A stretch of DNA of 64,000 nucleotides, taken from Gnetum montanum (taxonomy: Eukaryota; Streptophyta; Gnetopsida; Gnetales; Gnetaceae). Shown in pieces: positions 45,378 to 56,280 of the stretch. Below the pieces are notes generated by a model. It searched no databases. It had not been told where the DNA came from and worked only from the letters and a program-made list of their open reading frames with translations. A program made the position numbers and the translations under genes. Numbering within the stretch: the stretch's first letter is position 1; the number at the start of each line of letters is the position of its first letter. The stretch is taken from assembly GCA_015680685.1 (NCBI GenBank), contig MNCI01002331.1, positions 693,691 through 757,690 on the forward strand, given 5' to 3'.

Positions 45378-47251
45378 ATGTCAAATTTAAGAGTGAACTA
45401 TGAAGGAAACATCTTAAAAAAAGCCACCAATGTTCGATGGGTTTGACTTTTCCTACTAGAATGTAAGGATTCAAGGATTCTTCGATTCTATGGAGTTTAA
45501 AGTATGAGAGTCCATCCTCTAAGGCTATACACTATCCATCAACAGTACAACAAAGGCCATCATGCCCCAAAGCAAGAGGATGCAAGAAGAAAGAGATAAG
45601 TTTATGCATGACTCAAAAGCTAAAAATTATTTATATTGTCCTTTGAATAAATATTAATTTAATAAAGTGATTGGATGTAAAACAACCAAAGAAATTTGGA
45701 AAAATTTATAGGCTATTTACGAGGGAACATCAATAGTTAATTAATCTAAACTTTTGGTCCTACAAAGTGAGTATTACAAACTCAAAATGAGAGAGGGAGA
45801 AAAGATCAAAGACTACTTCTCTAGGGCTAATGATTTAGTTGTAGCTATAAGGGGTACTGACAAGGATTTACCTAAAAGTGATGTCATAATAAAAATTATT
45901 AGAACGCTCCAACCAAAATTCATACCTAAGGTCATTGCCAAGGACAAAATTAGAGATTTTTCAGTTCTAAAATTAGAAGAGATTCAAAGTGCTCTTGTTG
46001 CTTGTGAAATAAACCTCATAAGAGAAGGGGCTATAAAAGAAAAATCCATTTCTCTAAGATCTAATTCCAAAGAAAATGAACATGTTGAGTAAGACAAGGG
46101 CAGTGAAGAAGAAATAGCTCTTCTCTCAAGAAGGCTGCAAAGGCTTATGGAAAAAAGGAGTAAGATCTCTAATCAATAAAGACCTAATCAATTCATAAGT
46201 AAGGAAAGAGGTGAAAATTTTTCCAATTCTAATTTGGATTCTTCTTCAATAGAATATTTGATTTGTGGTGTAAGAGGCAATGTGACTTCCGAATGTCCTA
46301 GTAATGATAGGTTGCAATGGAGGGATAGAAATGAGATGGATGCAAAGAAGACTAGCTTCTATACAAACTAGGATGATGGTGAGCAAAGTGAAGAAGAGGT
46401 GGATGAGGCCATAAAATATTTTCATCTTAGTTACATGGCTCTCACAAATGATGAGGTTAGTCTCTCATATGATGAATTTGAAAATGAAGAGAAAAGGTAT
46501 GAACTTCTTGTAATGAACGCTTATCTTTTCAAAATCTGTAAACAAAGTTGAGAAAATAACTAAAAATTAAAGATCAAGACATTTACTCATTAAATTCAAA
46601 TATTCTAGACATCACAAAAGAAATCTCATACCTTAGGGTTGAGAATAAAGAACTAACCAAGTCTTGTGCGTAGATGAAGGAAGAGCTTATAGATGTAAAA
46701 CTTGTGAATGAGAGGCTGGTTAAAAGGAAAACATTCCTTAAGATGGTATTAAGACAAGGAATAATTCCATGTAATTATAGTGGGTTGGGATGCTATAAAA
46801 AATACAAATCATCTACACCAACCCCATCTCAACCAAAGGCTACTTCAAAGAATGAAGAATCAATAGGCACTACATCTCTACCAAGAGTAGCTTCAAGGTA
46901 TGATCAGTTCAACTACTATAGGAAGGTGAGATGTTATTATTATGATAAATTTGAACATAAGCAATGGGAGTGTAATTTAAAGTATTATCATATGAATACA
47001 TAGTTGTATCATAAGACTCCTTGGTCTTATCAAAATGCACCAAGAAAGGAAATCTTGCAACATAAAAGGGAATGGAAGACTACTCAAAAGGACAAGGAAG
47101 TTTGAAAAGAATGGAGAATTAAAAGGAAGGAACAAGAGAATGAGAGGACTCTATCCAAAAATTTTGTGAAAGGGAACCAAGCCTTGGAGATTAAAGAAGT
47201 TTTTGTGAGAAGAGAAACCTCAAAAGAGGAATCTCATGCTCAAGCTTGCTA
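45378..47251 (+). pseudogene. gag: Ty1/copia gag
   Basis: The frame opens shortly after the primer site. PMFDG-type sequence near 45430, TTKEIWKNL near 45690 and then KLKMREGEKIKDYFSRANDL, followed by IIRTLQPKF, at 45754-46092 are the UBN2/DUF4219-type copia gag core. Near 46930 VRCYYYDKFEHKQWEC is the CX2CX4HX4C zinc knuckle with its second Cys changed to Tyr. The C-terminal tail is basic, and the frame closes with TAA at 47249-47251 (AQAC-stop). Several stops and a frameshift interrupt the N-terminal half. No protease follows before the gypsy copy D, which is odd for a complete copia polyprotein. Confidence 0.8.
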
Positions 47252-47740
47252 AGCATCCTCATTCTCTTTAGCAAGAAAGATAAGTCTTTGATTCATTTTG
47301 TATATATTTTAAGACTATAATCCTTGGCAACCATTCCTAAACCCCATCCTATCAAGCCTCTTTTAGAGGAGATGTCATCCTGAAAACATCTTCTGGGAAA
47401 TGTCTACTTCAAAAAGGAGACATCTACTCCTAAACTAAGATGTCTTCCTATCTTTTTTCTCAATGCAGTAGAGACAGCTACTTTCAAAAGGATACTTCTA
47501 CTTATAGTAATAGGCATGGAAGAGACATCCATCTTCTAAAGGAGACATCTTCTTTCTCGTTAAAAATCCTCATTTGACACAGTTATAAAAATTCAAACCC
47601 TCATTTTTATTCATTTTCATCGAAGAAGGCCACAAGGAGATGTCCAAGGAACCACCAGTGATAGTAATTTGAGTAGCTATGACCCACAAGAATGCTTGTG
47701 ATTCATATGGTTGGGTGAAAAGGTACCTCACCACTCATCA
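47252..47740 (+). repeat. Probable remnant of the 5' LTR of copy D
   Basis: The right end is clear: CTTGTGATTCATATGGTTGGGTG...CCACTCATCA (to 47740) matches the LTR end of B. Upstream are GAGATGTC/GACATCTT repeats (47360-47560) and a TATA-like TTATAAAAATTC (about 47582), consistent with a U3. The left edge is uncertain: TGATTC at 47294 is one candidate. If so, the LTR is only about 450 bp, half the length of the B or C LTRs, so it is truncated or rearranged. The GACATC repeats could also belong to the host copia element, whose LTR has similar ones. Confidence 0.5.
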
Positions 47741-47741
47741 T

Positions 47742-47759
47742 TAGCATCATTGTTGGGGA
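47742..47759 (+). other. Primer binding site of copy D (degenerate)
   Basis: TAGCATCATTGTTGGGGA, one base after the LTR end, aligns with the tRNA-Asp-type site of copy B (TGGCACCGTTGTCAGGGA). Confidence 0.7.
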
Positions 47760-47893
47760 CTTTGTTTGTGGAATGTGCACTATTTAGGTTTAAGTGGATA
47801 TCACTAATATCATTGTATGAACCTAAGGACAATAACATTCCCACTATACATAAAATATAAAATCACACTAATAATTTCATTTTGTTTTACAAA

Positions 47894-50340
47894 ATGTCTT
47901 CTTCTTCTCATAAGCCTAACGTTACTAAACAACTAGTCCCACATGAATGCAAGGTGATATACACTCATCCAAATGAGTTTGTGCCGAATTTCACCTTTAT
48001 CCTACATCAAGATTAACATATGCGATGGTGTAATATGGTGGCCAATGTCGTTTTTCCCCCTAATATATTTGTGCCTGGAATGTTGTTTAAAACCCTTAAG
48101 AAGTTGGAAATAGCAGATCTTCATGAAGAGTACATTGTGGATGGATACAACACTTAGAACTATTATCCCACTAAAACACAATGTAAGTGAGATAAGCGTC
48201 AGGAGAGACTCCATGAAGCTACAAAGGGGAAACATTACACTAACCCCATGTTCCTACTAGATCAAGAGGACAATGGGGATCCTCCCTTTGAAGGTTCTAA
48301 ACATGCATATTTTCCACCCCTTGCTAACAATGGTAAGGGTGTGAACTTGACCCTACGATCAACTATTGATAAACCAAGTTCAAGGAAGAGTGATAGCCAA
48401 GGTAGGGACTCAGGTGAACATCATAATAATAAGGGATCTAATGATGGAGATCATAAAAAGCGTAAGAGTGATGGTAGATACTACGATGATGGTTGTGGTC
48501 CACCTTCCATTTCATCCTCTTCATCTAATTCAACATTCCTCTTCATCTAACGATTCTAATGGAAGCCATTGTCGAAATAATCATAATGAAGGTGATCGAC
48601 GAAATAATAATAACTGTGAAGACCACCAAAATCAAAGGGGTGGCCAAAACCATCATCAACACAGCGATGATGATGAACCTTCACTAGCAACTTAAAGTAT
48701 GCTTAACATTTTAGAGGTAGTAAGGGTTCCAACTAGGCATATGAAGGATAGTTGGATCAAACACCTAGATATGAACAATATCCCAAGATTTGAGGGGGGA
48801 TATACTTCTTATCTATAGACACATCTACAAGCTTTTCAAGACACCTATGCCTTACAAAATATTCAAAAAAAGTGGTAGAAACTCAATCTTTTCCCAATAA
48901 CACTCATTAAGGAAGCTAAAAGTTGGTATTGATCCTTAGAACTGGAATCTAACTGAAGCTAGAGTACCATGTTAGAACTGTTCAATGACAAATATCAAAC
49001 GTAATATAGAGTGTCTAATTTAAGAAGGCAAATCCAAGGCTAGAAACAAGGAGCACATGAACCCTTGGATGCCATCATGGGCTGATACTATTCACTCTTA
49101 CATAGATGCCTTGGCCATGGCTACTCTCAAAGGAAATAACTTTTACACATCATAGATGGGCTTAGGGTAGAAACAAGAAGAACCCTTGGGGTGTATGCCC
49201 AAGGGAGGTTGTCTAAAATGAGAGCTCGTTAGATCCAAAGACTAATTGAGTAGGTAGAAAAAGCAAAAGATGAGCTACAAAAAAGGGAGAGTGCTAAAGA
49301 GTACAATAGGAACCCATCCATCAAAGAATGAGAAGTTTGATTTTGTGACAAGGAGAAGTCACCACTTGATGAAGTGATAAACCGAAAGACCTTACCTAAC
49401 CAAAAATCTATTTCTGAAATTTTAGCCAAGGTTGAAAAGTTATGGCACTTTTTGGATGAAAATTTTCAAATTTCTTTAAAGATTACCAAAGAATCCAAAG
49501 AGCAAAGTAGTAATCGTAATTGCAGAAGGTGAAAAGAAACTAAACGTGCCTACCAAAGAGGCAAGGGAAAAGTTACTATAGTAGAGGAAGTTGTGGAGTC
49601 TAGCTCTGATGATGAAACTAAATGTGACATCTATCAATATGAACATCCAAATGGATGTTGCCCTATGGTGTCACATTTACAAGAATTTGGAGTGTACGCA
49701 TTGAACCCCCGCCTAGCACATAGGCAAGCTCCAAGACGATTACTTACCCTCAAGGTAGTCCAAGATAGTTCCACTAGCGACAACAAGCTTACTACCCAAG
49801 TGGAACTCCTCCACAACCTTATGAATAGTACCAATAATGGTACCAATGATAATAATGGGAAATGCCACTGGCAAGGCAGTAGTACCCTTATAGGCAACCA
49901 GATCCATAATAGTACTATGTTCAGCAACCCATCTCCCCTAGAAGTTCAACAAGTCATGCATCATTCCAACATCACTATTACCCTCTAGAGTACCATCGAA
50001 TACATTCACCATCTACTCATGTTAAAAACCCATATCCATATCCTTATCATCCTTCACATCCATTTGAACCTACACCTCCACCTTCAACAAAGTTACCTCC
50101 TACTCCATCCATGTAGGATGAAATTCTTTCATAGCCACAACAACGAAATGCTACAAGGGTCGTACACTCACAACCAGTTTTTCAACCAAGTGGTCCAAAT
50201 AATAAATCAAGGAAATGACCTTTCTTCTAGCCCAAAAATCCTCTCCAACCCTCACAATCTACTCCAACTGATCACCCTACATCTCTAGTACACTCATCCT
50301 TTGCATCAAATACCTTCGAGCATCCTTCAAACCAAGTGCC
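47894..50340 (+). pseudogene. gag: gag of copy D
   Basis: The ATG at 47894 lies 134 bp after the primer site. The N-terminal part (47894-48550) is about 200 codons, with HPNEFVPNF and a Ser/Asp/His-rich stretch. The core domain follows at 48700-49250: LDMNNIPRFEGGYTS, LQAFQDTYALQNI, LNLFPITL and ELFNDKYQT, homologous to B and C. Next comes a Lys/Glu-rich segment, then VTIVEEVVESSSDDETKCDI-like sequence near 49570-49630, and a Gln/Pro-rich tail to about 50340. Most breaks are single TAG/TAA codons. Confidence 0.8.
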
Positions 50341-53300
50341 ACCTAGGATCCACACTATAATGCTAGCTCATGTTGTTTCTGATTGGATCAAGACTAGCAA
50401 CCTTCCTACAAAAATAGCTAATCCAATATATCTTCTCATCTTTCTATAGATTGCTGGACAAGAGCCATGTAAGGCTCTTCTTAACTCTAGTTCTAGAGTT
50501 AATCTCATCTCCCATGATATGTACAAACCTAGAACCTACCACCTTTTAAGAAGAGTAAAATCCATTTAGAATTAGCAGATTAGTTGATTACGATCCCTTT
50601 GAAATTAGTAGAGAACATTGTGACCACAATTTGTGGGTGGTCCTATCCTACTAATTTTCTAGTAATCAAGGTGGACAACCATAAAAGTTACTTTCCCATC
50701 ATCATGGAAAGGGCTTGGTTAAGCACAATCAATGCACGAATGGGTATAAGGGACCTATCTCATGAAATATCTAAGGATAATGAGTTAGGAAAAATTGAGA
50801 AGAAGCATATTCCATGCATCATGTACAGCGACAATAGGTGCAATTATGTGTAGAAGATTTGGTCAATCAAAAGCACATAATTAAGCCATGCAATCAGTGT
50901 GTGCAAGAAATTAATATTCAATGGTGTCTATATGTAGCATCCATAAAGTAGGAGGACACCCAGTGGCTAATAGCTAGTAGCACAATATGTATGGAGCCAA
51001 CTGAGAGCTTAACTTGTGCATATGTAAAAGGCATGAACAAAATTGAACAAGCTCATTTCCAACTCTCTAATGAAGATGATGATAACTATTGGGGAGAGTT
51101 GGAGATCCCTAATCATTTCAAGCATGAGTCCTTAGAACTAAAAACTTTACTAGTTGGAATGGAGTATGCATTTTTAAAGAATGGTAAACTAGTCATCATT
51201 AATGATAAACTTGCTCCTGAACAAAAAGAAAAGTTGTTAAAAGTGGTAAATAAATGGTCAACATCCTTCACTTGGTGATATCTAGAGCTAACAGGAATTG
51301 ATCCAAGGATATGCCAGCACCACATCTACACTAACCCAACCATGAATCTTAGATGGCAACCGCAGAGGTGACTAAATCACAAATTGAAGTAAATCATTAA
51401 AAAGAAAATAGAGCAACTCCTCAAGGTAGGGTTTATCTATTCAATCATGGATATTGAGTGGGTTAGCCCACTCATAATTGTACCAAAGAATGATGATAAA
51501 TGGTGGGTTTTCATTGACTTTACGTTGTTAAATATTTCAACATTTAAGGATCACCTTCCTTTGCCATTCGTGGATCAAGTATTAGACACCATATTCAGGC
51601 ATTGTTATTATAATTTCTTTGATGGTTATAATGGCTATAACCAAATCCAAATTGCACTAAAAGATCAAGCCAAGACAACATTCACGAGTCCCTGGGGGAC
51701 TTTTACATGCTATAAGATGTCATTTGGCCAATGCAATGCTCCTAAAACATTTCAACACTTGGTCCTTAGTATTTTCCAACAACAAATTGGTAGTGGCGTT
51801 GAAGTCTTCATGGATGACTTCTCCACCTATGGAGCTACCTTTGAGAAAGCCTTAGACCAACTTGAGCAAGTACTAAAGAGATGTGTTGAGACAAACCTAC
51901 AACTCAACTAGCAAAAGAGTCATCTCATGGTCCAAGAAGGCATTGTGCTAAGGCATCAAATTTTGCAAAAAGGGATTGAGGTAGACCTAGAAAAAATAAG
52001 GGTCATCCAAGGAATAACACATCAATAAGAGACCATTAAAGATGTTCAATCATTTCTTGGACACATTGGTTACTACCAGCGCTTTATTGAGAATTTTTCT
52101 AAGATTGCAAAGCCATTGGTAAAACTTACAAAGAAAGATGCACCGTTCATTTGGACCAAGGAATGTGAAAATTCATTTCAACAATTAAAATAGAAACTAG
52201 TAGAAACACCAATCATACAAGCACCAAATTGATCCAAACCATTCCATATCATGACAGAGACATCTAACTATTCTTTTAAAGTAATACTCATGCAAATGGA
52301 TGATAACAAATGTCCATATTATATCCACTACGTGAGTCAAAGCATTGTGGAAGAATAGTTAAATTACACCACTAGAAAAAAGGAATTATTGGTAGTGGTG
52401 TATGTGCTAGAAACATTTAGACATTATGTGCTAGGTTACAAAGTATTCGTACATATGAACCACAGTCCAATTCGCTTCCTTATGAATAAGCCGATAGTGA
52501 GCCCTTGTGTTATACAGTGGCTTGTGATCTTGTAGGAATTCAATCTTACTATGGTAGATCAAAAAGGAACCGAGAATGTGGTCACTAACCATCTTTCTCA
52601 CTCAAGATGAGATAACAAAAAGGAGGAGAGCCCGTTCTCTAATCAATTTCTAGATGAACTCCTCTTTACTGGAGTAATAAATGAACAAACACCTGAAAAA
52701 GCAATATGGTATAATGACATCCTCACATATCGTCTCACCCAAGAGATGGCACAAGACTTGGATTTTAGGAAAAAGTAACAATTCCTTCATCAAGTCAAAT
52801 ACTTCATGGAAATCAATGAACACCTTTACAAGGTGTGTGCCAATGGCCTAATCTGTTGGTATGTCCCTGATGAAGATCAACTATGTATTCTCTAGGATGC
52901 TCATGAAGGACCTTGTGGAGGCCACTATTCAAGGAGACACATGGCCATAAAAATCCTGATGGTAAGATATTTTATTGGCCCATAATCTTTAGGAATGCCC
53001 ACCAGTTTCTCAAGTCTTATGAATTTTGTCAATGTGACAAGGGGATGACCGCTCACATGGAAGGTCCTCAACAATGGATTCAACCACTAGAACCTTTTCA
53101 CATATGGGGCATTGATTTCATGGATTCCATAATACCCATGTCTAACAAGAAAGTGTATATTATAGTAGTAGTTGAGTATTGCACAAAATGGGTTGAAGTG
53201 GCAGCTATTACATATTGCACATCATCCACTGCAGCTAGCTTTATATAACAACATATTGTAAATAGGTTTGGGGTGTCATGTTCACTAATTTCTAATAATG

Positions 53301-53929
53301 GAATTCATTTCATAGGTGCCACATTTAGAAAATTAATGCAATGCTTATGGGTAGAACATAAATTAGGAACACCTTATCACCCCCAAGCCAATGGTCAAGT
53401 AGAGGTAACCAATTGATAAATTACAAAAATATTAACACAAACCATTGGCAAATATAGGTAGGATTGGAGCACAAAACATAATGATGCTCTTTGGGCTTAC
53501 CGATCAACTTGGAAACTTCCTATTGAATATTCTCCCTATGATTTAGTGTATGGGAAACTTCCAACTCTTCCAATTCAATCTAAGCTCCGTACACTCTCAA
53601 TGGCCTATGATCTAAACCTTGACCTAATTTTAGCACTAAAGGAAAGATTGATCAATCTAAACATGCTAGACAAAAATCGCTTAGCGGTTGTATCTTTGAA
53701 TGAGATGAACAAGGAATTCACCAAGCAACACCATGACCTTCAAATTAGGAAAGTAAGATTTCAACTAGGAGATAAGCTCCTCTACTGGAACTCCACACAT
53801 GTACCTCAAAAGGAAAAATTTCAAACATTGTGGGAGGGATCTTATATAATTGATCAAACCTTTCTCTCTAGGGCCATGATAAGTTACAAACCTAACAGCC
53901 CAAATAAGAAGCAATTGGTCAATATCTAA
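50341..53929 (+). pseudogene. pol: pol of copy D: protease, RT, RNase H, integrase
   Basis: Protease: CKALLNSSSRVNLIS near 50470 (catalytic Asp changed to Asn) and FPIIMERAWLSTINA near 50700. RT (51290-52000): WVSPLIIVPK, FIDFTLLN, DGYNGYNQI, TFTSPWGTF-YKMSFG and the catalytic FMDDFS at about 51808, typical of Athila-like gypsy. RT connection and RNase H (52010-52600): FLGHIGYYQRFI, FIWTKECENSFQQL, YTTRKKELLVVVY. Integrase (52890-53930): H-x-H zinc half HEGPCGGHYS, a damaged CxxC (SYEFCQ), WGIDFMDSI with the first catalytic Asp, SNNGIHF with the second Asp changed to Asn, and GTPYHPQANGQVE with the Glu. No chromodomain. About a dozen stops are visible and several catalytic residues are lost. 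Confidence 0.9.
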
Positions 53930-55625
53930 CAAATTAAACCTTTCCTAGAACAAAGATTGGCCAGTGTAAATACCGCCTCACCTGATGGACACCCACATTC
54001 TATTTTTCAAATCTCCTCCTTCCAACTCAGTCGTGGTGGAGATGGTCATTCATGCTGACCATTACAATGGCCTCTTAGTTTTTCTTCCCTTTTTGTTTTT
54101 CACATTTTTGATTTTACAAAATTTTGATTTTCATATTTTTCTAATTTTATAGGATTTTTAGTACATTTAAATTTTCTTGATTATTTTACACTTTCTTATA
54201 TATTTTACTTTATTTTTTTCTTAAGTTTCTTTTAATTAAGTGTGATATTTTCTCATTTTTGCTAATAAATCTGCTTTATTGTCATAAGACACAATGTTGT
54301 TGTTACTATTTACTAATGATAGTTTGTGCTTAATGTGTGATTGTCAATGTCTAGTTTCTATTTTTTAGTTTTGATTTCTGATGACTTTAACATGGTTTAT
54401 TTTTCATGGAACAGGCAATGAGTCCACGTCATCCACCAATCCAAAGAACTCTATGGTTTTCCTTGTTCTAGGAATTTGAGGTCCCTTTTTCATTAAAGAA
54501 ACTTTTAATCAATTAATGACCCTGGTAGTTCCAGAATTAGGAAGGATCCAAAGGTTTGTAAAGGGTGTGACTTCAAGGGGACTCAATACTCTTTGTCCTC
54601 ATCTTCTTACTTGAGTGCTTGAGTGTTTTTTGTGAACTTCTTACTGTTCCATACCACCCAATTATAGGAAGAAAAATAACATCATTACATGGTGTAGTTT
54701 CCATCATTCAAAAAAATAGATCATGATTCAAAGCACACCCCTTCAACATAAATAAGTCCTCACATGGTGTGGTTCCCATTTCAAAAAAAAATAATTGAAA
54801 TTCAAAGCACACTCCTTGGATAAATAAAAGATCTACAAGCACTAGTTATGGGACTCGAAAGACATACACATATGCCTAAAGGTCCCCTCTAACTAAGGCC
54901 CTCTATCTCTCACTTCCTACTTCTCTTCTCTTTGTGGAATGGTGGTTGTCTTGCGGGGACATTCTTGTGTCTTGAGTGAGTGGATCAGTCTTAAAGTGAT
55001 GATGCGAAGTCACTAAAAGCAAATGGCTTTAGTTTGGACTAAGGATGGAACTTCTCAAGTCATTTTAACCATAATTCCACAAGGGACTTCTTATGACCTT
55101 AATTTGGAACTCCATTCCACCTTCTCTATCATCCATCCATGCTACCATAACTCACCTCACTGACAGGTTCTATGTCATGCTCTATGTCTTAATCTAACAT
55201 ATTGGGATTCTTGAGTGGATTCTTTTAGGTTGGTCCTTAACTTGTCATGATCATTAAATTGACTATCGGATCCACAAACTCCTTTGTTAAGGTTATGCAA
55301 GGGCAAAAAGGGCATGAGCTTCCTATGGGAAGGACTCACTTGCATAGCTTTTGGCTTGATTAGTTAACGTTCCTTACCTTTGACATTGCTACAATCCTAT
55401 ATTTTGTATTTTTCATTGTGTAAAGTGCTTAGTATCAATATTTCATTGCATTCATCCATTAAATTAATTTTTCTCCATTTTTTCAAATTTATGAACTTCA
55501 ACATTCTTTTCTCATGATTTCATACTATTCTTGGTCTTCTAAGCTTTCATTTGACCCTAATTTCATCAAAAAATTCCTGATATTTTAAAAGTTTGACCAA
55601 AGTCAATGGAAGTCAATGGTGGTCA
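53930..55625 (+). other. Non-coding spacer of copy D
   Basis: A polypurine-like CAGTCGTGGTGGAGAT (54028-54043) is followed by a T-rich tract. Then come blocks shared with copy A: GGCAATGAGTCCACGTCATC near 54415 against GGCAATGAGATCACTTCATC near 50, and AAAGGGTGTGACTTCAAGGG near 54577. The conserved hairpin is at 55290-55349. No ORF of note. Confidence 0.65.
55290..55349 (+). other. Conserved covarying hairpin (copy D)
   Basis: Arms GTTATGCAAG (55292-55301) and CTTGCATAGC (55339-55348) form a 10-bp stem with one G-U wobble. The 37-nt loop aligns without gaps with A, B and C. Confidence 0.7.
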
Positions 55626-55630
55626 ACAAC

Positions 55631-55709
55631 TAGGTCGATGAGGCCTCGTCGATGCAGCCAACCGCATCAAATGAGGCCTTGTCAACACAATTCAAAAATA
55701 CTATATATA
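55631..55709 (+). promoter_or_regulatory. Internal promoter-like region upstream of ORF3 (copy D)
   Basis: Palindromic GATGAGGCCTCGTC (55637-55650) and a second copy ATGAGGCCTTGT near 55681 lie upstream of TATATATA at 55702-55709, at the place where B and C have their palindrome/TATA modules. The core (AGGCCT) differs from B and C. Copy D has no intact U3 left to compare with. Confidence 0.5.
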
Positions 55710-55747
55710 CCATTTGATACTTTGGAACTTTTTGCAATTTGTTCATA

Positions 55748-55987
55748 ACACACGGGGAATGTTTGTAATTTTTTAGAGCCTAAAACCTTCTAGTATCCAT
55801 AACTTTCAAACTGTTTGTCCAAATCACTCTATTTTTTGATTGTGCACTAATCGGAGGTAAGATCTTTACACACGGGGAATGTTTGTAATTTTTTAGAGCC
55901 TAAAACCTTCTAGTATCCATAACTTTCAAACTGTTTGTCCAAATCACTCTATTTTTTGATTGTGCACTAATCGGAGGTAAGATCTTT
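55748..55987 (+). repeat. Perfect 120-bp tandem duplication
   Basis: 55748-55867 and 55868-55987 are identical base for base. The unit begins ACACACGGGGAATGTTTG and ends with the donor-like CGGAGGTAAGATCTTT. The surrounding element is heavily decayed, so an identical duplication must be recent or an assembly artefact. Confidence 0.95.
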
Positions 55988-56280
55988 ATCATGGGGGCCA
56001 CAAACCTTAAGGTTTTCAATGTAATTTTTTAAAAAAAATTCTAACTCCCCCAAGGGCTAGTAACCTTAATCATACATAAACATCAACTTTTTCCAAGTTA
56101 ACCCTTCCAACAATCTCCAAAATGATTTATCAATAATAAGGCATAAATAGAAATAATAATTAAGTTAATTAAATTAGCCATAATTACAACTTAGCCAGGT
56201 GTAATAACCCTCAAGAGTTAAGGTATCCCGATTGTTTTAAGGTTACACAATGATTGCTAATGGTTCTATTTTGATTACAA
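55977..56280 (+). other. Possible intron before ORF3, with mutated acceptor (copy D)
   Basis: GT at 55977 (CGGAG|GTAAGA, a near-consensus donor, duplicated from 55857) runs 304 nt to TTGATTACAA|ATGG. B has TTGATTGTAG|ATGG here, so the AG appears mutated to AA. Confidence 0.35.
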
